Below, one piece after another: positions 1-10,665 of a DNA stretch of 64,000 nucleotides; positions within the stretch are counted from its first letter, which is position 1; the number at the start of each line of letters is the position of its first letter. A program made the position numbers and the translations under genes. This stretch comes from Ursus arctos (lineage: Eukaryota > Chordata > Mammalia > Carnivora > Ursidae): assembly GCF_023065955.2 (NCBI RefSeq), contig NW_026623100.1, positions 69,258,727 through 69,322,726 on the forward strand, given 5' to 3'. The notes under the pieces are model-generated. The model did no database searches and had not been told where the DNA came from. It worked only from the letters and a program-made list of their open reading frames with translations.

Positions 1-14
1 TTGTGTTGCCTGTT

Positions 15-185
15 ATAAGCCAGATATCATGACAATTACTTTACATTCAACATCTCTATGTATCTAATCCTCATAACACCTGTTCTTATTTGTGATTATC
101 CTTATTGTACAGTAATTGAGACTTAGAGATTTTTCATATCTTGCCAAAGGTTACACTGTTAGCAAGTGAGAAAATTAAAAGTATG
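15..185 (-). mobile_element. MIR SINE fragment
   Basis: Old tRNA-derived SINE read on the minus strand. The + strand shows the reverse complement of the MIR core and tail: a 'taatcctcataacacc' block, then a degenerate 'ttgtacag...gagacttagag' block, then 'ccaaaggttacactgttagcaagtg'. These correspond to the 'fewer counts/cytosine' order typical of inverted MIR. Divergence is high and no target duplication is visible. Family assignment is by eye. Confidence 0.7.
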
Positions 186-1729
186 GAATAGTCCTTACTT
201 TTCCAAAATGTTCCATGCTATCTGTCCACAAAAGCCTGGAAGGAAAATTCTTGATTGTTGGGCTCAAAAGTAAATAAATAAAACCTATACCCAGTCTCCT
301 TGGTGTTCCAGACACGTCCTCTAAATCTCTAGCATCTGCCTGTTCTACCAGGGCAGAAGCCAGCTAAGAGCATCTCCTAAGGTTGGCCAGGTGAGGAAAG
401 GGAAGCTCAGTCAAGAACAAACCAATGTAACAATGCAGGACTCAAATTACTCCTTACACACACGTTCCATCATCGGTACCTGTCCCAGACAACGCTGACT
501 TTTAAGAAGTATCACCAGGTTGTGATCGCTAATTCACAAAGCTCCATGAAATGGAATGACTAATCAATAAACATAAGCATGAGATGGAATGAAATATATG
601 TTAAGAAATATATACTGTATTAATTTAGCATAGACAGTAACATATTCTGTAGACCTTCTTGCACAATGTAGTGACACACCACTGCGTTATTAATGCTTTG
701 GAAAAATTTATTTATTCTATTCCATTAGTGTATTTTAACAAACATTGCTTTGGGACAGTATGCCTGCCAATTTATGTTTATGAGACTGTCAACATAATTT
801 ACATGCAGACAAAAATATGATACAATATTGCCAATGCAGAATTGGCTTGTCAAATGATATTGTCACGAAAAAATGAAACAGTACCCCAGCTGAGGAACTG
901 AGCATATTTATCACTGTTGGCTGCACAGAAGTTGAGGTGACACGCTGAAATACATTTAATGCCTTTTTTTCATGCATCAAATGAATAAAAAGTGAATGAA
1001 TGAGGTACTTCTGACTGCCATATACCATGCAAAAGCAAATAGATTCCTTGTTTCTCAAGGAAAAAAAAAGAATAGAAAGAATACATGGGTTTTCTGAAAA
1101 TTTTGAAGAATTATATTTATTATTCATCTGGAAAACTGAGGATGCTACAAAAATCATGAACAGTCTAGGTGTTCAGCCAGAGTGATGTAGTGATTGAAAC
1201 TGTAATGGAAGGAATCTGTCAAGTTAGGGCTCCTGACTCACGCAGGATGAAGAGCGGGGGCAGTGTGGCATGAGAGTAATATGGCCCAGAAAGTGATGGT
1301 AAAGAGTATAAGAGGTTTTAATAAGACTACTTCCTTTAGAAGTGAAGAATTAGAATTCTGGGCTTGCCTCTTCTGAACTTGAAAAGCCCCAAAGCCATCA
1401 TTTCTGAGCCCTGGTAGGTTCCAGTCCTGGGTCAATCTGAACATATCTGAGTTTCAGTGGCATGTATGTAAGTGAACATGACTCCAGTAAACGATTCTGT
1501 GGCTGTACCATTCATGTTCAGACCTTGTATTTCCAAGGGGAGAAGAAAAATGTCCTGGTCAGGAACTAATGAAAACAGTTCGTGTTCACAATCTACAGGC
1601 CACTGGATCAGCAGCACATTGAGGATGCTGAGTTCCCCCTGAAACTTTTTGTTAACCAAAATGAAACATGGAAATCACAAAATGAGATTAAGGTGGATTT
1701 TGGATAAGAGTAGGAAAAATGCACACTCC
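186..1729. other. Unassigned AT-rich sequence
   Basis: No recognisable exon, RNA gene or repeat family was seen. Several short minus-strand open frames (the longest 122 codons, 789-1157) have no recognisable domain, and nothing supports their expression. Confidence 0.5.
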
Positions 1730-1734
1730 AGTCT

Positions 1735-1960
1735 GAAGCCCTGACTCCCCATATGGTCTCTGATCTGGTCCTTGGTGTCCTCATATAGGGAACAAGAATA
1801 ATATTTTCCTCACAGCTTTACTGTGAGACTTAAATGGGAAACTGGACCCACGTGAACTGCCTAAGAGTCTGCCATTTTTGATATACCAAAAAAATATATA
1901 GTTCACCAGCCACAATCCCAGACGTGTAATAAATGTTTATGAGATGTTGGTTGACCTAAA
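1735..1960 (+). mobile_element. Probable MIR SINE
   Basis: The central part reads 'cctcacagctttactgtgagacttaaatg', close to the MIR segment 'tagggttgttgtgaggattaaatg', and the tail ends in 'gtaataaatgtttatgag' as MIR tails do. The 5' half is weak. An L2 tail is the main alternative. Confidence 0.5.
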
Positions 1961-2013
1961 TATATTAGAAGTTGGATAAACTATGCAAACAAGAAGGTAG
2001 TATATTACTATTT

Positions 2014-2052
2014 TTGCTGCTAGAAGTGCTGCTACTGCTACTATTACTACTC
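2014..2052. repeat. Imperfect CTG/CTA trinucleotide tract
   Basis: Short run of degenerate trinucleotides (tgctgctagaagtgctgct, then actgctactattactac). It is too interrupted to be an active microsatellite. Confidence 0.5.
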
Positions 2053-2153
2053 CTTTCTTAATCGTTGCTCTCCATCAACGATATCTGAAATGGAATCTGT
2101 GAAATGTAATATACGAAATATGTTAGTACCACAATAAAGCATGTGATGAAATA

Positions 2154-2170
2154 TAAGATAGCCCATCTTA
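2154..2170. repeat. Left target-site duplication of the SINEC at 2171
   Basis: taagatagcccatctta, repeated as taagatagcctatctta at 2411-2427 (16 of 17 identical). Such duplications are left by LINE-1-driven SINE insertion. Confidence 0.9.
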
Positions 2171-2204
2171 TTTTTTTAAGATTTATTTATTTATTTATTT
2201 ATTT

Positions 2205-2235
<31 letters not shown>

Positions 2236-2410
2236 GACAGAGAGAGAGAGAGAGACAGCCAGCAAGAGAGGGAACACAAGCAGGGGGAGTGGGAGAGGAA
2301 GAAGCAGGCTCCCAGAGGAGGAGCCTGACGCAGGGCTCGATTCCAGAACGCCAGGATCACGCCCTGAGCTGAAGGCAGACGCTTAATGACTGAGCCACCC
2401 AGGTGCCCCC
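2171..2410 (-). mobile_element. Can-SINE (SINEC), young copy with target-site duplication
   Basis: Carnivore tRNA-derived SINE inserted in minus orientation. On the + strand it starts with the A/T tail (2171-2236, a long TTTA tract) and a (GA)n block. The body follows, including 'gagcctgacgcagggctcga', and it ends with the tRNA-like head 'ctgagccacccaggtgcccc'. Flanks 2154-2170 and 2411-2427 form a 17-bp direct repeat with one mismatch, which fixes both ends. The body form (cagggggagtgggagagg) is typical of caniform carnivores. Low divergence and the well-kept duplication make it one of the youngest insertions here. Confidence 0.95.
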
Positions 2411-2427
2411 TAAGATAGCCTATCTTA

Positions 2428-4893
2428 AAATGTATTTAAATTTATGTAACATGTATATAAAATTTTGGCTATTTATCTTTATGTGCTATGAAACATCAAT
2501 CCTATAAGAAAATGTTTTCCCTGAAATTGACCTTTAATCCAAGACCTTGAAAACTCTGTTTAAGCAAATGTCTCCTGTTAGATAGCATAGAACCTGCCTT
2601 TTTCCATTTTATACCCTCATTGGCAGCATTGTCAAAGCAGCAGCTGGCTCCTGCAATTCAAACTAGAATGTCAGCGAATGTCCTAATTAATGGCTGGGCA
2701 GAAGAAACGATGACAAGAGGATATAGGTGGCCAGCACACCAAGAGGGGTGAAGGGACAGATACAGCTTCTGATAGCTCCTAAACCCAGATGCATATACAA
2801 TTCACTAGCAAAGAGGGAGAGAAAGGGGGTAGGATACAAAGAAGAAAAGCAATATAGGAAAGAGACACTGAGGCAGGAAGTAAGTAGAGGAAGGGGCAAT
2901 ATGTAATGAGAAAAGAAGGCTGTAGGAAAATAGGATGATGCATCATGAAGAGTAGCTCACACCTGCTGGGTCTGAGAGAAGAAGGTGTTTGCATTAAGCA
3001 CGAATTGGAGTGAATTATAGGACACTTTTCTCTGGGCAGAAAAATTTCTTCCTGACCCCAGCTGGTGATCAGAAGGTGTCCTGGAGAATGAGGATGAATA
3101 GCTCTTGTCATTTTGATCTCCACATTAGAAATGATCATTGCTACCCTATGAAAGAATTAAATCCATCTTAAAGAAATTATATTAAAGAAATTTACCTTAA
3201 TAACAACTTATAGTCAAAAGAAGATAAGACAGTTTGTGGGGAAAGAGACAGAATTTAAAACAAACAAATAAATCTCTTCCTTTTAAGTGCCTGCCAACAT
3301 AAAAGATTAAAATATGTTTTATCCTTATTTAATTGCATGGAGGGATGTACATATTGGTCAAAACCACTAATGAATTTGAAAAATTATTGAATCTGGAATT
3401 TTTTAGCTGAAATCCAAAAAAGATTCTGATGATATACTCCAAATATATTTGCACCTGAATCAGAATATTTATAGGCTCTGAAAAGGCTATTGGAATGTGA
3501 AATCATATATAAGTTGGGTTGGGATAATTTTAGAGTCAGAGACTAATGAAAGAGCCAAATTAACTACCTAAAATAATCTGAACTTTTTAAAGCCAAGCAA
3601 ATATGTCAAGAGTGAAAAATGCCTCTGAGTGAAAGGATTTTTATACAGCCTTCTCTGTATCAGTCAGCATGCTCAGATTACGACTTCCTGTATCATCCAG
3701 AGCTCTGGCCCTCGGCTCTAGCACGGAAAGTGGCATCACGGATGAGACAAACATTTGATCGTGAATGTACCCAGCACTCCACAGATGACGGGAATAAATA
3801 CCATCCCTTCCAAAGTATGGTACTGTCCTATTGGTAGGTGGCTCACATGAGAGTTGTATTTGGTGCACAGACCAAAACTGGTTTATGTATGTAGGTATCT
3901 TGTACATCAAACTCATGCTATAAAATTCTTTAAAAATAAATTTATGTAAGTAAAAAAGTGAAAATGCTAAAGAAAGAAAAATATTACATTTATAAGATGC
4001 ATGTGAATATTCAAAATGTGTCATAACTGTGACATTGGTCCTCAAATAATTAGTTTGCAAAACACTAGCTTAGATGAAGGCATAGGTGGCTGTTGGCCAA
4101 ATCCCCAGATGGTGCAAAGCTAAGAGGGATGGAGCCAAAGTCTGAGAGAGAACCTTGATGGTGGGGGGAATACTGAGCCGAAACGAACAGAAATAAATTA
4201 AAATAGACAGAAATGTACATTTTTATAATTTAGGTGAAAAACATCGGAACAAGCATAGGAGGCGTGGGACCTCACCTCACTGCTATTTATGTGGGAATAA
4301 CTTGTTTTATTAATAATATAAAAGTTCTGTGCTTGTGTTTGGCCTCACAGTATCTAAGTTGCATTCACATATCTTTTTCTCTTTCAGCTTTAGATAAGCA
4401 CAGCTGCAAATGAGTCAAGAATTTCCTAAAAGTCTAATTTAATTTGGGATGTAAATAGAACAATATAGTAGAAGTAGAGGGCAATGTTAATCATACCCCA
4501 GAAAGGGGGAGGGAAAGAAAAATCAAGTCCTGCCACTTTAATCATGTTTTTCATATTGTAGTTAAGATAAAATGAAATGTCTTAATCTTCCACCCTTTTA
4601 CGGCATAATTTTGTGCTTTCCTAAACTCCTGTTCCCCTTTGTCAATAATCTGGGAACTTATAACTTATAACTTTATTCTTAATGTCATTAAGACAATATG
4701 TAGTCAGTTTTTTAAATTTACATTCAGTTTTAAAACTAGAGTTAGAGAATATTTATTTTGATTTTTTAAATGGGATCTACTCTACCTCTTTATGTCGTAA
4801 CAGCTATGCCCTTGACCTTTTGCTGCTGCTGCTTTCTTTTTTTTCCCCCTTCTTCCTTTATCTCCCTATCAGAAGACTATAACTTCAGGAGCT
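2428..4893. other. Unassigned sequence
   Basis: No family could be named with confidence. A purine-rich stretch lies at 2800-2900. The block 3640-4070 has the look of an old interspersed repeat, ending '...agtttgcaaaacactagcttag', but I cannot assign it. Open frames of 119 and 139 codons on the minus strand carry no recognisable motif. Confidence 0.45.
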
Positions 4894-4894
4894 T

Positions 4895-4941
4895 GAGAGA
4901 GAGAGAGAGAGAGAGAGTGTGTGTGTGTGTGTGTGTGTGTT
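4895..4941. repeat. (GA)n(GT)n microsatellite
   Basis: About 11 GA units run directly into about 12 GT units. The dinucleotide switch is pure, so length polymorphism is likely. The GT part is an alternating purine-pyrimidine tract. Confidence 0.95.
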
Positions 4942-6105
4942 GAGTACACTTGGCTGGTAGAGGATCTGATCCTTTGCAAAGCTGAAATTTTTAAAAAAAA
5001 TTTTTACATTAAAAAAACACAAGTAAACTGTATAAAATATTCTTACATCACAAAAAAATTCTTCAAAATTCTATAGATTTTCATCTATTATCTTCCAATA
5101 GTTGGTGTTGTAGAGCAAAAATCGAAGCTACCTTGAAACTGGTTTCTCTTTAAAACACCATATATCTAGTTTTGCTTTTTTCCCCTTACTGAATGCTTAT
5201 GAGACACAACGTCTATTTATATTTATTGCAGTTCAGATTTTTATTATGCTCTGTGTGGGTATTTTCCTTACCTCATCATGCCTGCAATATGGGAGATACT
5301 TCCTTCCACATACAGGTCTTTGTTCAGGTGATAGGAATATATGTCTGTTTGATTTTTCCTCCTGCTCTGTTTTTGGATATTGATTAGTCTTCTCTTGTGT
5401 TGTTTATTCTCTACTATATTTATATGTTTTTATTTTTCTTATATTTATTTATCCTATTGTCCACATTTTGAGATGTTGTCTCAAATTTGTTATCTCTACT
5501 ACAGATTAAATTATTGCAGAATCATAACAACTTCTTATGACCTTATCACCCCCTTGTGCTCTTAATCCTCTTGCAATTCTTCCTCATCTCATCTCTCTCT
5601 TTTCATTTACCTTGCTGTTTCTCCAACAAAATCATCTTATTCTTTCTCTATCATTTTTGTTCCCGTTTTATAACATAAAAGGGAGAATTTCTCCTTTTGC
5701 TCTAAGGAGAACACCAAATTTTGCCCTTAAATTTTCTCCTGGAAGTTAGAACACGTTATTTTTAGAAATCTTCCTCTAGTCTCCCATCATTCTGTAGTAT
5801 TTCTTCAATGGCCACATGACCACACGAAGAATCTCCCTCCCCACAATTCCTCTTCTCCTCATCCTTGAACCAGGCAAGACTAATTCAATCATTATTTGTC
5901 AACAGACAGTGTGTGCAGCTTGTTTCCTCTCACCAATGTTTATTCTCTATCAAGGAACTACCATCTTTGCAGTGGTATTTTTAAAAAGAAACAAACAAAC
6001 AAAACCAAGGAATTAACTTTGATAATTCCTTCTCTCATAGTTGCTATGTTCTAGCACATTAACAAGTGCTGTGTGTTTGACCCGGTAAACAGATCATTAA
6101 TAAGT
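4942..6105. other. Unassigned pyrimidine-rich sequence
   Basis: 5190-5760 is markedly T/C-rich on the + strand, which produces several chance hydrophobic open frames. No repeat family, promoter or exon was recognised. Confidence 0.5.
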
Positions 6106-6109
6106 TCAC

Positions 6110-6790
6110 TTCCCCACTTCTGTGCTGCGATATTGCTAACCCGAGGCACCATGATCTTTGTCTTGGACAGTATAGATGGTCTCCTAACTGGTTTTCCCAC
6201 ATCTACTTTTCTCTTGCCCAGAGTGACCTTTTAAATGCAAATGAACCTGTGACTTCTCAGGTGAAAATTCTTCAGTGACTTCCCATTGCTCTTAGGATGA
6301 AAAATCAATTAACTTCACATTCCCTCCAAGATTCTACACACCCTGGCACTTGCTCAGCTCACCAGACTCATCTGGTATTCTTCCTGACTGCTATTTCCTT
6401 TCAGGTTCCTAAACAGAGCCTTTTCCCATTTGTCACAGGATCTTTGCATTTGTTCATTTCTTCTACCAGGAAGGCTCACCGCCACCCACCCCGAACACCG
6501 CCCCCCCCCCCCGCCCCGGTCCCTACCCCACAGGAACCATCCAGTTAATACTTATACAAATTTTAGTCTTTAGCTCAAATTATATCATTTGGGAAAACAT
6601 TCCTTGACGTTTAAGATAAGAATTAGTCCTCTGTTACATATCCTGAGAATAGACTCCCATTTTCCTTTATGGTACATTTAACAATGTATAAATTATATTT
6701 CTACCATTATTTGAATATACAGTTCTTCCATCTAACTGAAATCCCTATAACATGGTAACCGTGTCTGTTTTGATCAACATCTGTTGAATT
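6110..6790 (+). mobile_element. L2 LINE fragment, 3' part
   Basis: Ancient CR1-clade LINE. Recognisable L2 landmarks appear in order on the + strand: 'ggtctcctaactggt', 'agagtgaccttttaaatgcaaa', 'gacttcccattgctcttaggatga', 'acaggatctttgcatttgtt' and 'tctttagctcaaattat'. The element is inactive. It carries an expanded C tract near 6481-6530 that is not part of the usual L2 sequence. Confidence 0.85.
6481..6530. repeat. C-rich tract inside the L2
   Basis: Contains a run of twelve C (6501-6512) flanked by shorter C runs (cacccaccccg, cgccccggtcccta). The minus strand is correspondingly G-rich. Confidence 0.9.
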
Positions 6791-6874
6791 AAGAGTAGAA
6801 TCTGGGTCCTTTTTTCAGATGTATAGTTGGAAAGCAGGTTGAACTGCATCACTCTGATCCAATTCAACATTTCT

Positions 6875-7080
6875 TTTTCTTTTTTTTTTGTTTTATTTTT
6901 AGATTTTTTAAAATAATATTTTCTTTATTATGAAGTACATCCCTACATACAGTAGGGATGTACATATAGTACATCCCTAGTTTTTGATGTAAAGTTCCAT
7001 GATTCATTACTTGTATATAACACCCAGTGCACCATGCAATACATGCCCTCCTTACTACCCATCAACAGCCTATCCCAACT
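6875..7080 (-). mobile_element. Carnivore LINE-1 3' end
   Basis: Reverse complement of a carnivore L1 3' UTR. It runs from a T-rich tail (6875-6932) through 'tagtttttgatgtaaagttcc' and 'atgattcattacttgtatataacacccagtgcaccatgcaatac' to 'tactacccatcaacagcctatccc'. It is the same 3'-end type as the copy at 10405-10605 in opposite orientation. The element is 5'-truncated to about 200 bp and contains a perfect hairpin (6935-6963). Confidence 0.9.
6935..6963. repeat. Perfect 12-bp inverted repeat, 5-nt loop
   Basis: Arms 6935-6946 (gtacatccctac) and 6952-6963 (gtagggatgtac) are exact reverse complements with loop 'ataca'. A third partial copy of the arm lies at 6969-6979. Confidence 0.95.
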
Positions 7081-7084
7081 CAAC

Positions 7085-9149
7085 ATTTCAAGCGGGCTTT
7101 CAGCTAATTCCTTCATGCCATACTGAAAAGTCATCTCTTTGTATGAAAAACTGCAATTCCAAGCATGCTCCAGAAATAGGATTTTTGGCCCTGATCATAA
7201 CAGTTTACGTCAAAGGACTCTACAGTTTACTGCCCAAAACTCCCCAATTAATTTAGGATCCAGATAGGTTCTGGTTATTCTAGACTACATGAAAATCCAC
7301 CTCCTTGAAATGGAGAAACTAGTTTCTTCACTCCAGACAACCGGATAGTATCACATTAGAGTGAGAGGTAAGGAGCCACCACAACATTATCAACAAAGAC
7401 TGTCTTGATTCAGAGCTGCTTAGCACCTTCTTTGCTCTGGGGCACTGATCACCAGTGTTTTTCCAGTGTAGTCATAACCACCTTCCACAGACCACAGGGG
7501 CTACTTCAAACACTCCTGAGATTGAGTCCTCAGTGTAAGTGAAGCACACAGAGGGAAAGCTGCTTTGATCTGTTCACATTTTCTTCCTTGCAGGGCCACA
7601 GGGGGGCCAGCAGAGCAGAAGGGGAGGTGATGGCAGCATGTCCTGTGAAGGAACTGCAGCCACAGGCACCATAACTCTTCAGAGGTCCTCCTAAACATCT
7701 CTGGGAAAGAAGTTATGAAGTGAAGGAAAGAATATATCGTAGGTAAGAGTCTTTAGGGAAGCAGTATCAGCCTCTGCTCAGAAAACAGCACTTCAGTGGA
7801 CATTACCCCTTCCCTTTCCTACCAGAACTGCCTATCCCATGTTATAAGCCTTGGAGCCTTGCGTCTGTTTCTTGTGACTAAGAATGAGTGGCACTTCTAC
7901 AAGCACAGGCTTTGCCTTTAAAATTTGAACTGTTCTAGGGTCAGCTGCTTCCACAGAAAGCCTGAGCCATAAATGTACTCACAGAGCGGGAATGACCTGG
8001 CAGAGATGGAACATAAGGTCAAACACATTGAGTGGGTGCCTGGTCAAACACCCTTCTTGCTCATATGAGTTAGGAATCTTGATTATGAACCACATTTTTC
8101 CTGCTTCATTGATCCCAGCTGATGGTTTGGGTCTGAGAACCTAATATGAAAAATTCTATATTGAGACTGTTGCCGAAGTGTGGCTTCCCTCTATTGTCCT
8201 AGAACACAGATTGGCACTCTTCCTTCTTTCCTCTATTTTTCCTCTTTTTCTTACCTCTTGTTACTTTTGGCACTCTAGAAAGATTGTTTTGTCCAAAGAG
8301 ACGTGAAATATTCCAGATGCATTGCCCTGAGAGTGTGTGGAGCACAAATCAACTTGCCTTGAACTTCTCTGATATATAGCCAGTGTTTTAATGTTCCCAT
8401 TTACACTGATCTGTAATACATCTTCATAGTGTTGGCTTAATCACAAATGACAAGGGTGGAAAATGTAATAAAGACAGGGGCACATTAATCCACTTTGTAT
8501 GAAAATGTGGAAAGGTAATCCAATTTCGAACTGCTTGCTCTTAAAAAGTATAAAAGTTTGTAAGATTTCTGTATCTTAGTTGGGGAGAAGGCAGTCAATC
8601 CTAATAGCAATATTTCAGAGTAATGAGACTTTGGTGCCCTGAATGTGTGCACAGCAGCAATGGGCCCAAGCTGAGAAAGGATCCGAGGGGAAAGAGAAAG
8701 GAGGCTCTGGGGACCAAGCTGCCTGATGATCTGGAAGCCTGTTTGTCAAGAGATGAACATGCAGACAACATCGAGGCGAGTTCATTCTGTGTGAGCCTCA
8801 GAGAGAGTCCTGGGCTAGGGATGCTGTTGTGCCTCCCCACTGCATAATCCCTGAGGCTAGTTCATATGAAAGGTAATTCTGACACTTCTCCCTAAAGACA
8901 AGCCAGAGTTCATTTTGTAAAAAATCCACAGAAGGGAGGTAGATATAGCTGGAGTATATGTTTCCAAGCAGGGGAGATAGTGTGAGGGATAGAGTGGTCG
9001 TGATGATGTCAGATTTGTCCTAAACCACAATTGATGTCATTCTGATAATTATGCATATCTGTACTTGGACGGGGTGGGGGGTGTGCATCAAATGCATGGA
9101 TATAGCTGCATATTTAGTGCTCACATCTGGCAGAAGTACAGTGGAGGAA
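7085..9149. other. Unassigned sequence
   Basis: About 2 kb without a recognisable repeat family or exon. Slightly GC-richer stretches occur at 7590-7690 and 8620-8840. A weak CTCF-like motif lies at 7594-7613. Opposed open frames at 8601-8847 overlap on both strands, as chance frames do. Confidence 0.5.
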
Positions 9150-9296
9150 ACATGAACTAAGGGCACAGAGTTTTAATCTCACCTTCTTTTTGCTCTATGA
9201 TATTGGCAAATGGTTTAACTCTTCTGAATTTCAGTTTCCTTAGCAGTACATAGATTGTTGAGCTACTTACTTCACATGATTGTTAGGAAGATAAGA
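9150..9296 (+). mobile_element. MIR SINE
   Basis: MIR central region in sense: 'ggcaaatggtttaactcttctgaatttcagtttccttagcagtac' and then 'ttcacatgattgttaggaagataag', corresponding to the usual 'cctcagtttcctcatctg...ggattaaatgag'. It is cut at about 9297 by the L1M tail. Confidence 0.75.
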
Positions 9297-9368
9297 ACCA
9301 GTAATTCTACTCCCACGTATTTACTCAAGAGAAATGAAACAAACAAACAAACAAAACCCTCATACAAT
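9297..9368 (+). mobile_element. L1M LINE tail, left part
   Basis: The old mammalian L1 3' end starts with 'ccagtaattctactcccacgtatttactcaagagaaatgaaa', a standard L1M ORF2/3' segment. It is interrupted at about 9369 by a younger L1 and continues at 9862. Confidence 0.75.
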
Positions 9369-9853
9369 AGATGCATGAAGGAATATTACTCAACCATCAG
9401 AAAGGATGACATCTTGCCATTTGCGATGATTTGGATGGAAGTAGAGGGTATTATACAAAGTGAAATAAGTCAGTCAGAGAAAGAAAAACACCATATAATT
9501 TCAAGCCTATGTAGAATTTAAGAAACAAAACAGATGCACATAGGAGAAGGGAAGGAAAAATAAAACAAGATGAAAATAGAGAGGGAGATAAACCATAAGA
9601 GACTCTTAACTATAGGAAACAAACTGAGGTTGTTGGAGGGGAAGGGGCAGGTGATGGGGTTACTGGATGATGGACATTAAGGAGGGCACTCGATCTTATG
9701 AGCACTGGGTATTATATGCAACTGGACATTAAGGAGGGCACTGAATGTAATGAGCACTGGATGTTATATGCAACTGCTAAATCACTAAATTCTACCTCTG
9801 AAACTAATAATACACTATATGTTAATTAAATTGAATTTAAATAAATTTTTAAA
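9369..9853 (+). mobile_element. Carnivore LINE-1 3' end inserted in the L1M
   Basis: Carries the carnivore-type L1 end: 'gaaataagtcagtcagagaaagaaaaacaccatataatttc', 'aaaccataagagactcttaactataggaaacaaactgagg', 'attaaggagggcactcgat', and the terminus 'tatatgttaattaaattgaatttaaataaa'. The word agatgcat occurs at both junctions (9369-9376 and 9854-9861), a plausible short target duplication. A 52-bp tandem duplication (9671-9774) lies inside. The few open codons at the left are truncated ORF2. Confidence 0.88.
9671..9774. repeat. 52-bp tandem duplication in the L1 3' UTR
   Basis: Unit 1 is 9671-9722 and unit 2 is 9723-9774; both begin tggacattaaggagggcact and end tatatgcaac. They differ at a handful of positions, so the duplication is not recent. 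Confidence 0.9.
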
Positions 9854-9861
9854 AGATGCAT

Positions 9862-10352
9862 AAAAACCTATACATGAATATTCACAGCAGCATTATATAT
9901 AATAACCAAAAGGTGGAAACAACCCAGATGTTTATCAACTGATGGATGGATAAACAAAGTGTGGTACATTCATACAAATGGAGTATTAATCTGCCACAAA
10001 AAGTAGTGAAACACTGGTGCAACAATGTGCTTGCACCTTAAAAACATTATGTTAAATGAAAGAAGTCAGTAAAAAAATGTAACATATAAAATGTTCATAT
10101 GAAATGTCTAGAAAGGGTAATGTAAAGAGACAGAAAATAGATTGGTGGTTGCTTCAGGCTGGTGAAAAGGGAACAGAGAGGTGATTGCTAAAGAGTACAG
10201 AATTCCTTTCTGAAAAGATAAAAATGTTCTACAATTGACTGTGGTAATGGTTACACTTACCTGTTAATATCCTTAAACCATTGGGTTTTACACTTTAAAT
10301 AGGTGAAATATATGGGACATGAATTATATCTCAATAAAGCTATTAAAAAAGA
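9862..10352 (+). mobile_element. L1M LINE tail, right part
   Basis: Continuation of the L1M interrupted at 9369. Landmarks: 'tatacatgaatattcacagcagcattat', 'ataaccaaaaggtggaaacaaccc', 'gatggatggataaacaaagtgtgg', 'gtggtaatggttaca', and the terminal 'gaattatatctcaataaagctattaaaaaag'. The element is a complete L1M 3' end with poly-A. It is inactive. Confidence 0.9.
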
Positions 10353-10404
10353 AATATGGGAGATAATATATGAAAAACCTATTCTTAAAGTAGGCATGTG
10401 GTAA

Positions 10405-10605
10405 GAACTAAATTAACAAACTGAGGCTTTTTAGAGGAGAAGGGGTTGGGGGATGGGTTACCACAGTGATGGGTATTAAGGAGGGCACGTATTGCATGGA
10501 GCACTGGGTGTTATATGCAAACAATGAATCATGGAACACTACATCAAAAACTAATGATGTTCTGTATGGCGACTAATATAACATAATAAATATTTTTTAA
10601 AAAGT
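10405..10605 (+). mobile_element. Carnivore LINE-1 3' end, second copy
   Basis: Shows 'attaaggagggcacgtattgcatggagcactgggtg', 'gaatcatggaacactacatcaaaaactaatgatg' and the end 'taatataacataataaatattttttaaaaag'. This matches the minus-strand copy at 6875-7080. It is 5'-truncated and followed by an A-rich tract (10617-10665). Confidence 0.9.
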
Positions 10606-10616
10606 CAGACAAAGAC

Positions 10617-10665
10617 CAAAAAAAATAATAATAAAATAAAATAAAAATTAAAAAAAGAACTAAAT
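10617..10665. repeat. A-rich tract
   Basis: Low-complexity A/T run (aaaaaaaataataataaaat and similar). It is probably the decayed tail region beyond the L1 end. Confidence 0.8.

Noticed and set aside
2143..2328. 61-codon + frame with Tyr/Leu/Phe repeats
   Set aside because: Reads through the (TTTA)n tail and GA block of the Can-SINE.
3641..4060. 139-codon minus frame, with an opposed + frame at 3619-3837
   Set aside because: No recognisable domain, AT-rich codon content, and overlap of frames on both strands. Probably chance.
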